This document shows, in pieces, positions 15,608 through 23,243 of a DNA stretch of 44,343 nt. This stretch comes from an uncultured Spirochaetales bacterium (GTDB lineage: Bacteria > Spirochaetota > Spirochaetia > Sphaerochaetales > Sphaerochaetaceae). The stretch covers positions 1 to 44,343 of the forward strand of contig CALXOO010000017.1 in assembly GCA_944390045.1 (NCBI GenBank), given 5' to 3'. The position numbers were made by a program, and so were the translations under genes. The notes below the pieces were generated by a model. The model did not search any database. It was not told the DNA's origin and saw only the letters and a list, made by a program, of their open reading frames with translations. Within the stretch, counting starts at the first letter, position 1, and each line of letters starts with the position of its first letter.

Positions 15608-16420
15608 TCACCTTATCGAGAAAAGGGATGCGAGCCTGACTGCCTCCTCATCTGAGAATGAGAGACTGCCCGCGCTGATTCTTACATTACTTAAGGCACC
15701 CTGACTGTCGGTGTCGAAAGAGAGTCCGGCTGAGGCGATGTCCCCGAATGAGGGGTTGAATGTCAGACTGAGCACCGATCTGGCCATGCTGTCCGTGTAT
15801 ACAGTCTCCTGTCTCAGTGATACTTCTGTCTCCTCTCCGGCTGCATCAAGTCCGGAGGCTGAAGCGCTGATCCGCTGTACATGTTCCTGTGTCCTGACCT
15901 CAAGCGCAAGACTGTCATAGTCGCTGAAGACAGGACTGTCCTCACCGTACTGCGTTCCGTCCTCTGCCACCAGTTTGTCTCCTGAGAGGATGTAAACACT
16001 TTCCTTCCTGATGACTGTGCCGTCTTTGTGGAAGATGAGTCTCGCGCTGCCGTCATCCTGCGAAATGAAGGTGTAGACCGGGCTGCCCTGCGCATCCAGG
16101 TATCTGGTGAATCCTTCCACATGAGAGACTGCTGCCTCACCTCCCTCAAAGGCAGACCTGAAGGCCTGTGCAAGGGAAAGCAGGTCAGCTGCTGAGGTCT
16201 TCACGGTTTCCTGCACAGCTTCGCCGCTGCCTCCTGCTTCCGTCTCTCCGGTGGAAGGTGCGTTCTGTTCTGTTTTCTCATCACCCGGGGTGGAGGAGGG
16301 TGCCGCCTCATTTGACGGCTGGACGGTCTCCTGCACCGGGGGAAGTTTTGTCTGATTGCTGCATGAGGCAAGCATAATGAATATGAATGTAAGTAATATA
16401 ATTGTTGTTTTTCTGATCAT
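15608..16420 (-). CDS. Predicted lipoprotein of unknown function
   Basis: This is a 270-residue protein with a lipoprotein signal (MIRKTTIILLTFIFIMLASC, lipobox LASC, Cys20). A low-complexity linker rich in E, T, S, P and G spans residues 25-75. The remaining 190 residues look like a beta-rich domain of repeated strands (FISQDDGSARLIFHKDGTVIRKESVYIL). I do not recognise the family; some LolA-like or outer-membrane-associated lipoproteins look similar. It should be anchored in a membrane facing the periplasm. The ATG at 16420 has no ribosome site, and TATATT ends 6 nt upstream. The gene ends 1 nt from the convergent ArsR gene. Confidence 0.75.
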   Translation of the reverse strand: MIRKTTIILLTFIFIMLASCSNQTKLPPVQETVQPSNEAAPSSTPGDEKTEQNAPSTGETEAGGSGEAVQETVKTSAADLLSLAQAFRSAFEGGEAAVSHVEGFTRYLDAQGSPVYTFISQDDGSARLIFHKDGTVIRKESVYILSGDKLVAEDGTQYGEDSPVFSDYDSLALEVRTQEHVQRISASASGLDAAGEETEVSLRQETVYTDSMARSVLSLTFNPSFGDIASAGLSFDTDSQGALSNVRISAGSLSFSDEEAVRLASLFSIR

Positions 16421-16426
16421 AATGCG

Positions 16427-16456
16427 AATATAATAAGAAGCTTCTTAGTATATCAA
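16427..16456 (-). promoter_or_regulatory. Promoter with 26-bp palindromic operator upstream of the lipoprotein
   Basis: On minus, TTGATA (16451-16456), 18 nt, TATATT (16427-16432), then 6 nt to the ATG. The spacer holds the perfect 14-bp palindrome TAAGAAGCTTCTTA (16434-16447), and the symmetry extends with one mismatched pair to 16428-16453, overlapping both hexamers. A protein bound there would block RNA polymerase. The 26-bp size equals the 12-2-12 operators used by SmtB-type repressors. Confidence 0.6.
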
Positions 16457-16474
16457 CAACATTTTTGATCTTTA

Positions 16475-17107
16475 TTAAGATTTTGTTGCAGACTGTTGCA
16501 CGGTTCTGATCACTGCTTCCAGCGGAAGTCCCACGACGTTTGTCCAGCTGCCAGTGATTCTCTCGATGAGCTTCCAGCCTGTCTTCTGTATCCTGTAGGC
16601 CCCTGCAGCACCCTGCCACTCGCCGCTGTCCAGGTAGTCCTCTATGACATGCTCCGTGAGCGTGCTGAAGATGACCAGTGATGAGTCACAGGACTGGACA
16701 GTGCCTTTTGCGGGTATATAAAGACTGAAGCCTGTCACCACTTCCTGTGCTCTTCCGGAGAAGGACCTGAGCATGTCTGATGCATCCTTCCTGTCGCGGG
16801 GCTTGCCGAGCATCCGTCCGTTGAATGAGACCATGGTGTCAAGCGCCAGGGCGAGCCTGTCGGGCCTGAAGCCGGGACTGGAGAGGTAGCTCGCCATCTT
16901 GACAGATGCTATGTGCGAGACTATCTGTCCGGGTGAGCTCAGGCTTCCGTATGACTCATCCGTATTCTGGCTCTGGACCTCCACTTCCACATTGCAGCTT
17001 CTCAGTGTCTCGAGTCTGTTGCGTGATCCGCTGACAAGGACCAGAGGGGAGAGGACCTCTGCAGCCATGTCCCTCAGTGAGCGGGCTATGGTGGGCATGG
17101 CTTCCAT
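16475..17107 (-). CDS. maf: Maf-family nucleoside triphosphate pyrophosphatase, copy A
   Basis: This is a 210-residue Maf/HAM1-fold pyrophosphatase, which hydrolyses non-canonical or pyrimidine NTPs to NMPs. Motifs are LVLVSGSRNRLETLRSCNV, the DESYG acidic segment, ALDTMVSFNGRMLGKPRDRKDASDMLRSFSGR, VTGFSLYIP and EWQGAAGAYRIQKTGWKLIERITGSWTNVVGLPLE. The usual ADT is LDT here. The ATG at 17107 shares an A with the preceding ABC-F stop (TGATG); an internal ATG (MAAEVLSP) is an alternative start. It is a paralogue of the gene at 22188: the N-terminal 85 residues are identical and the C-terminal part has diverged. The parent ABC-F gene is only a fragment here, so its promoter is probably lost. Confidence 0.85.
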   Translation of the reverse strand: MEAMPTIARSLRDMAAEVLSPLVLVSGSRNRLETLRSCNVEVEVQSQNTDESYGSLSSPGQIVSHIASVKMASYLSSPGFRPDRLALALDTMVSFNGRMLGKPRDRKDASDMLRSFSGRAQEVVTGFSLYIPAKGTVQSCDSSLVIFSTLTEHVIEDYLDSGEWQGAAGAYRIQKTGWKLIERITGSWTNVVGLPLEAVIRTVQQSATKS

Positions 17108-17531
17108 CACTCAGCCCCCTTCAGCGTCTCAAGCTCCGATGAGAGGGAGAACCATTTCTCGTTGAGATCCTCGATCTCAGACTCCAGTCCTTCCTTGTCG
17201 CGTGCCGCCTTCGTTATGCGCACAGGGTCGCTGTAGACTTCCTCCCTGCCCATTTCCTCCTCAAGAGCCCTGACCTTCTCCTCGAGTGCGGAGATCCTGT
17301 CGAGTGTGGCCTCAGTCTCCTTCTCAAGGCGCTGGATCTGGTTGCGCCGCTCCTTCTGCGCCCTGTGTCCGGATGATGCATCCCTGACGACAGGTTTTGT
17401 CCTGTTCTCCTCCGTCTTCCTCTTCTCGATGAAGGCCTTCTCCTTTTCCTCCAGCTTGTACGAGAAATAGTCATAGTCTCCTTCAAAGAAGGCCGGTTCC
17501 TCATCATCACAGAGGTAGAGGATCCTGGTCG
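17107..17531 (-). pseudogene. C-terminal fragment of the ABC-F ATPase gene
   Basis: This encodes about 140 residues corresponding to the last part of the ABC-F protein at 22811: RILYLCDDEEPAFFEGDYDYFSYK and the coiled-coil C-terminal domain (QRLEKETEATLDRISALEEKVRALEEE). Both ATPase domains are absent. Upstream it is joined out of frame to the antisense-shifted reading of a sensor-kinase gene, giving a 173-codon chimeric open frame (17107-17628) whose first 35 residues are meaningless. A functional product is unlikely, though a free coiled-coil peptide cannot be excluded. Confidence 0.8.
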
Positions 17532-18992
17532 ACAGGTTCGCCTGTGACATCAGGGCCGTAGACAAGCGCGTTCTCCACAAGAGGCTGTATGATGAGCGGC
17601 GGGATCTTCTCCTCACTGAGAGATTCATCCTTTTCTATCGTGCACTTCATTTTGCTTGAATAGCGGATCGCCTGGATGAAGACATAGTCCTCAAGCAGGG
17701 CAAGTTCCCCGCCCAGGGAAACAAGCATGCTTCTGTCATTGGCGCGGTGCATCAGGCTTCCCAGGGCCTGGACCATGCGCACAGCCTCATCCTGACGGCC
17801 CAGTTTTATCATCCAGCCGGCAGAGTTCAGCGTGTTGTAGAGGAAATGTGGATTCATCTGGGCGCGCAGCATCCTGTAGCGGCTGTCGTTGAGGAGGAGC
17901 TGCTTCTCATAGTTTTCCCGGATCAGCTTCTGGATGCGTATGATCATCTCGCGGTACTCACTGGCAAGCTGTCCGACCTCATCCTGGCTGAAATCGTCAC
18001 CCATGCACTCAAGCACCAGATCGAAGTCGCCGTCACTTGCAAGTGCCATGGAGGCTGAGAGTGTCTTCAGCGGCCCTGTGACTGAGGCTGTCAGACGTCG
18101 TATCAGGAGGTAGCCTGCCACATAGAGAAGAACGAAGGCCGTGACCAGGATGATGCGTGAGCTTGTCGTCAGGGAGAAGAGGGATTAGTAGGGGACAGCG
18201 CTGACACTGATCATGCCGTTCGAGGAGGTGATGGAGATGAAGTTCCTCTCCCCTGCGATATCGTCAATGATCCAGCCGTCTGCAAGCTCATTGCTCTCAG
18301 CCCAGAGTGCCAGTGTCTCCTTCCCCGTAGATCAGTCTTCCCGACTCATCCAGGATGGCGATACGGCTTCCATCCTCACCTGAGACAGGACCTGCTATCG
18401 TGCTGAAGGGCGTGATGAAGATCAGCATGCCAAGTGTCCTTAAATCGGCATTGCGGTAGTGTCTGATCAGGCGCCCCGTGAGAAGGTAGTCATCACCGGG
18501 TTCCGGCTGATGAATGACAAGGGCTCCGGCTCCCTCCCTGACTTCCTCACAGAAGGTTTCAAGCACACTATCCTCAAGTTCCAGGGCGGCCTCTACCGTC
18601 CTGTACTCCGTGATCCTGTCATCCAGGAAGATGAAGTTCTCTGTCAGTGTGCTGTTCAGCAGAAGCGCAACCAGCTGGCTGTAGACATCCATCATTCCGT
18701 AGCGGTAGAGGGTGGTGGATGCGTCCTGCAGTGCATAGAGCTGATCCTGAAGGGACGCGTCCATTGCAACACTGTAGGAGAGGCTGTCTATCTCATCGAC
18801 CCGTGATACTATCATCTCCATGACAGAATTCAGCCGTCCCTGCTCATAGGAACAGAGCCTCCTGTCATAGCTACCAAGTGTCAGAGAGGACACAAGGAGG
18901 GAGACAGCAAGCATCACTACAAGAGCGATTGCGAAAACAAGGGCGAACTTCCGGTCCACCGGAAGATTTCTGAAGGAGCGTCTTATACTCAT
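17532..18992 (-). pseudogene. Broken LytS/YesM-type sensor histidine kinase
   Basis: Three pieces of one gene lie in order. 18992-18297 encodes TM1 (residues 14-36) and a periplasmic sensor domain. A frameshift near 18297 leads to ESNELADGWIIDD..., then an in-frame TAA at 18185-18187, then TM2, a HAMP-like segment and the His_kinase domain with the phospho-acceptor RMLRAQMNPHFLYNTLNS. The gene is cut off in the N box (IQPLVENALVYG) where the duplicated ABC-F segment begins, so the ATP-binding domain is missing. Such kinases pair with AraC-type regulators to control carbohydrate uptake and hydrolysis. It lies 19 nt downstream of the broken GH115-like gene, which suggests they once formed one operon. 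Confidence 0.82.
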
Positions 18993-19011
18993 CGGTAATG
19001 GGTATTATCGT

Positions 19012-21005
19012 CTATCGGGAAGAATCTTCACAGTGCCTTTCCTTCCAGATCTCATACATCTCATATGCACTGTGCCGTCTTTCGTAGTTCGTGACGAGCA
19101 CGACATTCTTATCCTCATCAGGGTAGGTCAGCTCCCTGTGCCAGTTGAAGAAGTTCGGGCCCTCTCCCAAGATCCTAACAGACTCCATCACCGCCTTGAT
19201 CAGGGTGATCATGTTTCCTGTGTCGCTCAGTGCTTCATTGTCATAAAAAGTAATCCACTCTCCGCTGAGTCCTTCCGAGAGCCCCTTTTTTGCTGTGGTA
19301 TAGGCATCGGCGGATCTTCCAAGCTCAAGGAAGGCGTTCATGAGCTTTCCCTCAAGTTTTGCCCTGAAGGCACAGCAGAAGTGGATTGCCCCCTCACAGG
19401 CACCCTCAAGCCAGCCGAGCTGACTGCCAAGCTGTTCACAGAGAAAGCTGTCCCCGGTCAGAAGAACTTTGTCCCTGAGCGTGCTGATACCTTTCCGGCA
19501 ACCCTCAAGCAGATTGCAATACCAGTCAGTCTGACTCTGAATGGAACCCGTTTTCATGAAGTCGAACTCATGACAGCTCTCATCCCCACGCACCCAGCTG
19601 GTCATCAGCATGCGTACAGGGTAGGTGAAGGCCTGATCCCCTCCGACATTGTCAACATGGGGCCCGTATTTGATACACACATTGCTGTACTCCCTGAAGA
19701 GGTCCCTGACTGTTTCAGGACTGCTGTCATGTAATCTCTTGCAAAGGCTTCAAGTGCAGTGTCGGCATCAGAGCTTCCTGTCTTCCACCAGGCGGCAAGG
19801 AGGGTGATCGGAACAAGGTGGGGTTTCTCATTCGAGACATTGACGATGACCATCTCCCTTATTCCACCCTGATAGGCTCTTTCAAGCTCCGATGCGATGA
19901 AGTCCAGAGGGACAGGTGTCATCACTATGTGATTCGCCATCTGAAGATCGTAGAAGGAGAGGTGGTAGTACATGCCGTTGGCTCCCTTCACATCATCTCC
20001 TGCAGGCATGGACGGGATACGTGGATCATTGTCCCACTCCCTCCTTGATACCATGGCCCCGTATCCGTTGTCTGAAAAGAGCTTCACTGTGCCTTCAGGA
20101 AGATCGAGCAGTCCCTTTTTATAGAAGAGGTTTGATTCGTTATAGATGTTGTGGGCAAAGACAGGTTTTTCAACATACTTTCTCACAAGCTCAGCCTGGC
20201 GGGCGATGATGCTGTTGAGAAGTCGTGCGCGTGCCGCGTCGCCATCAGTTGTCGGATCATTTTCCCAGAATGCGACATCACCCTGTCCTCTGAAACCCAG
20301 TGTCCAGATTATCTTGCGCTCTGCATCCTGGTTTATTGATTCTTCCCAGAGCGCTTCAAACTTCTCATGGTGTTTTGTCCAGGAAGGTTCCAGATCAGGC
20401 CAGGCACGGCTGAACATCTCAGCTCCCAGCGGCTGTGCATGGTGGTGTGTCACCCAGAGTCCCATGTCGAGGGCAAGGTCCTTGTAGCGCAGGCTGTTGC
20501 GGTCTGTGCCCGGGATGATAATGTTGCCGCCCAGACGCAGCAAAGCTTCAAAGGCCATCTCCCAGGCAAGGTTTTCATCCCCATAAGGTTTCTACGCCAT
20601 AAGCAGCACTTCATCGTTGATGAACCAGCCTCTGTAGTGGATTGCAAAGGGTGTGCTCCTGGCACAGTCTTCCTCAAGGATTCTGTAAGGTTTTCTCTCA
20701 AAGCGCTGATGAGTCCAGAACCAGAGTGGCTTCACTCCCAGTGCCTTCTCACTGAGGTGGATAAGAGCATAGACAAAGCCAAGCTCATCTGATGCAAAGA
20801 TCTTCAGCTGTTCACCATCGTGGGATATCTTCCAGGCTTACTCACCAAGGGACTTGTCTTCAACAAGGTCAATGATTGTTCCCTCCCTGTCTGAGGGACA
20901 GATGGTCATTGAGATATCACGTTGGAAACGCTTCACAGCCAGATCCACAGCTCTGGTCTGGCCTTTATATCCTCTGAGAACTGTATTGCAATTGAGTTCG
21001 AACAT
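19012..21005 (-). pseudogene. Broken GH115-like glycoside hydrolase (alpha-glucuronidase type)
   Basis: A single gene can be read from the ATG at 21003-21005 to a TAG at 19012-19014 only by ignoring two stop codons (TAA at 20838-20840, TAG at 20592-20594) and a frameshift near 19725-19730. The pieces resemble GH115 enzymes: an N-terminal domain (DELGFVYALIHLSEKALGVKPLWFW, RGWFINDEV), the catalytic-barrel region (EALLRLGGNIIIPGTD, LGLWVTHHHAQPLG-like, IWTLGFRGQGD, LFSDNGYGAMVSRREWD, GMYYHLSFYDLQMANHI) and a helical C-terminal part. GH115 enzymes remove glucuronic acid from xylan. No signal peptide is seen. With the kinase it looks like a decayed polysaccharide-use locus. Confidence 0.78.
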
Positions 21006-21161
21006 GCCTGAATTGTGACTCCTGTCCACAGACATGCAAGGAAGAAAAGCGACATGTGGGGTGAAAAAAGGCGTGCTCAGCGTCCGCAAACACAGCTTCA
21101 ACCCGTTTTGTTTCCGCTTAACTGGTTGCATTAATTTTACTTGTCCCAAATGGTGTAACTC

Positions 21162-21190
21162 TTGACACGGAAAGAAAAATACCTTAGTTT
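21162..21190 (+). promoter_or_regulatory. Promoter of the 21269 lipoprotein gene
   Basis: The consensus TTGACA (21162-21167), 17 nt, then TAGTTT (21185-21190). The predicted start near 21197 gives a leader of about 70 nt, unlike the leaderless genes elsewhere. Confidence 0.6.
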
Positions 21191-21200
21191 GTGACCCGTT

Positions 21201-21241
21201 GAGGGGGCACAATCCACCCTCTATGTGGCGCAACAGCCACA
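21201..21241 (+). promoter_or_regulatory. Structured 5' leader: two tandem hairpins
   Basis: GAGGG/CCCTC (21201-21205 with 21217-21221) and TGTGGC/GCCACA (21224-21229 with 21236-21241, 6-nt loop) lie in tandem between the promoter and the ribosome site GGGAGG. They may stabilise the mRNA or regulate translation; I do not recognise a riboswitch class. Confidence 0.35.
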
Positions 21242-21268
21242 GACAAATCACAAAGGGAGGGTTTTCAA

Positions 21269-22132
21269 ATGCGAAAACTGCTAATCGTCCTGATCAGTTT
21301 TCTGCTGATCTTTACAATGTCATGCAGTAATGACACACCGCCTGTCACTGATGGTGAAACAGGTACAGATCAGGGTGGGGAAACACCGGACACTCCAGAC
21401 CTTGAGCCAGGAGAACATCTTGAGCATTTTGTCATGCCGGAAGCCGACCGTGAGATGAGCTCTGAGGCCCTGGCTGTTTATCTGCCTTTCTTTGAGGCTG
21501 TGGAAGATGTCTCCCTCTCTGATACTGTTGTCAACTGGACAGTGGGACGTTCCGGTTACAGGCAGATATTCAACAATGGCGGTGTGCTTTTAGGAGATGT
21601 ATTTATAAGATCCGTTGATGGTGTCTACACGACAACTGTCACCCTGTCAGTCGGATATGGTGATTTTGAAGCTGGTGATGTCTTTGAGGAAAAGATCCTG
21701 AATGACACAGCAACATATACCTGGAACGGGGAAGAAAGTGACGCGGCAACCTTTGGTGCTGTAAGCGAATTCCTTAGTGATGTGGAAGGTTCTTCAATGT
21801 ACCTGGTCAGAGGTGTTTTTGAAAAAGAAGGTCTCGTTGTTGGAGATGAGACATGCAGTTTCACAGTAAGCTATGAGAAAGTTGATGAAAGCGACTTGGG
21901 AATAAATGCTTCTTCGTCAAACACGGAAGAGTCAGCAAGGATTGAAGTCACATTCACAGATCCCCCTGCCGGTATCAGCTCATTTGTTCTCTATACATCC
22001 GATGTGGTCACAGAGACAGAAAATACACTGGAAGTCTGCCGTCTGGAGGATACTTATTCCGTGTTCAACCTGGACGATTCTGGCGACACATTGAAAGGCT
22101 TTGTTTCTAATGTTGTCCGGGACCCGAGCTGA
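21269..22132 (+). CDS. Predicted lipoprotein of unknown function
   Basis: This is a 287-residue lipoprotein. The signal MRKLLIVLISFLLIFTMSC ends in an atypical lipobox (Thr at -3, Ser at -1, Cys19), a kind tolerated in spirochaetes. An acidic, threonine- and proline-rich linker (residues 21-55) leads to a beta-rich domain (VNWTVGRSGYRQIFNNGGVLL, GVYTTTVTLSVGYGDFEAGDVFEE). I do not recognise the family. GGGAGG lies 9 nt before the ATG. It has its own consensus promoter and terminator and sits between two decayed genes and the second maf copy. It may be recently acquired, since the DNA is visibly less GC-rich than the flanking housekeeping genes. Confidence 0.78.
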   Translation: MRKLLIVLISFLLIFTMSCSNDTPPVTDGETGTDQGGETPDTPDLEPGEHLEHFVMPEADREMSSEALAVYLPFFEAVEDVSLSDTVVNWTVGRSGYRQIFNNGGVLLGDVFIRSVDGVYTTTVTLSVGYGDFEAGDVFEEKILNDTATYTWNGEESDAATFGAVSEFLSDVEGSSMYLVRGVFEKEGLVVGDETCSFTVSYEKVDESDLGINASSSNTEESARIEVTFTDPPAGISSFVLYTSDVVTETENTLEVCRLEDTYSVFNLDDSGDTLKGFVSNVVRDPS

Positions 22133-22156
22133 GACAGTTTTCAACTGAGAATTACG

Positions 22157-22186
22157 AGGGGTGGGGCAGAAGCCTTGCCCCTCTTT
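22157..22186 (+). terminator. Terminator after the lipoprotein gene
   Basis: GGGGCA (22163-22168) pairs with TGCCCC (22176-22181), followed by TCTTT; an alternative outer pairing GAGGGG/CCCCTC widens the stem. It lies 25 nt past the stop and just before the end of the convergent maf gene. Confidence 0.6.
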
Positions 22187-23243
22187 GCTATCTGTGGGAG
22201 CGGACAGTTTCTATGACTGTCTCAAGGGGCAGACCCACAACATTTGTCCAGCTGCCTTCGATGTGATCAATGAGAGTCCAGCCTGTCTTCTGGATCCTGT
22301 AGGCTCCGGCGGCACCAAGCCATTCATTTGTGTTGAGGTAGGTGTTGATGTCGTCCTCTGTGAGATCAGAGAAGACGACAAGAGAAGAGTCACTTGAGCT
22401 TACTGTGCCAAGGGAGGGGATGTAGAGCGTGAAGCCGGTGACAACTTCCTGTGCCCTGCCGGAGAAGGATGAAAGCATCCGTTTGGCATCCTCTCTGTCG
22501 CGGGGTTTACCCAGCATCTTTCCCTCAAAGGAGACCATCGTATCCAGTGCGAGGGCAAGCCTGTCGGGCCTGAAGCCGGGACTGGAGAGGTAGCTCGCCA
22601 TCTTGACAGATGCTATGTGCGAGACTATCTGTCCGGGTGAGCTCAGGCTTCCGTATGACTCATCCGTATTCTGGCTCTGGACCTCCACTTCCACATTGCA
22701 GCTTCTCAGTGTCTCGAGTCTGTTGCGTGATCCGCTGACAAGGACCAGAGGGGAGAGGACCTCTGCAGCCATGTCCCTCAGTGAGCGGGCTATGGTGGGC
22801 ATGGCTTCCATCACTCAGCCCCCTTCAGCGTCTCAAGCTCCGATGAGAGGGAGAACCATTTCTCGTTGAGATCCTCGATCTCAGACTCCAGTCCTTCCTT
22901 GTCGCGTGCCGCCTTCGTTATGCGCACAGGGTCGCTGTAGACTTCCTCCCTGCCCATTTCCTCCTCAAGAGCCCTGACCTTCTCCTCGAGTGCGGAGATC
23001 CTGTCGAGTGTGGCCTCAGTCTCCTTCTCAAGGCGCTGGATCTGGTTGCGCCGCTCCTTCTGCGCCCTGTGTCCGGATGAGGCATCCCTGACGACAGGCT
23101 TTGCCCTGTTCTCCTCTGTCTTCCTTTTCTCGATGAAGGCCTTCTCCTTTTCCTCGAGCTTGTACGAGAAATAGTCATAGTCTCCTTCGAAGAAGGCCGG
23201 TTCCTCATCATCACAGAGGTAGAGGATCCTGGTCGCCAGGTTC
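22179..23243. repeat. Segmental duplication, copy B (maf plus 3' end of ABC-F)
   Basis: This is the counterpart of 16475-17539 at offset 5,704 bp. 22558-23080 is identical to copy A; both flanks have diverged. Here the ABC-F sequence continues into the complete gene, marking this as the parental locus. Confidence 0.85.
22188..22811 (-). CDS. maf: Maf-family nucleoside triphosphate pyrophosphatase, copy B
   Basis: This is a 207-residue Maf pyrophosphatase with the same motifs as copy A (SGSRNRLETLRS, LDTMVSFEGKMLGKPRDREDAKRMLSSFSGR, VTGFTLYIPS, AAGAYRIQKTGWTLIDHIEGSWTNVVGLPLE). It directly follows the intact ABC-F gene, with the ATG overlapping its stop as TGATG, so this is probably the ancestral copy in its native operon. 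Substitutions relative to copy A are concentrated after residue 85 and leave all motif residues intact, which suggests both copies have been under selection. The N-terminal region is identical to copy A at the DNA level. Confidence 0.87.
   Translation of the reverse strand: MEAMPTIARSLRDMAAEVLSPLVLVSGSRNRLETLRSCNVEVEVQSQNTDESYGSLSSPGQIVSHIASVKMASYLSSPGFRPDRLALALDTMVSFEGKMLGKPRDREDAKRMLSSFSGRAQEVVTGFTLYIPSLGTVSSSDSSLVVFSDLTEDDINTYLNTNEWLGAAGAYRIQKTGWTLIDHIEGSWTNVVGLPLETVIETVRSHR

Larger units (their letters stand above)
16475..17539. repeat. Segmental duplication, copy A (maf plus 3' end of ABC-F)
   Basis: This segment aligns without gaps to 22179-23243 at a constant offset of 5,704 bp. 16854-17376 is identical to the other copy at every base; 17377-17531 has seven differences; the maf 3' part below 16854 has roughly one base in four changed. 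Homology ends after CAGGTTC at 17533-17539, where the sequence enters the kinase pseudogene. Confidence 0.85.

Noticed and set aside
17107..17628. A single 173-residue coiled-coil protein
   Set aside because: Its N-terminal part is the wrong frame of a kinase gene, and the rest is a copy of the ABC-F C-terminus; it is a junction product.
19012..20558. Two separate intact genes in the GH115-like region
   Set aside because: Both pieces continue one protein across a frameshift, and upstream coding similarity continues past two in-frame stops.
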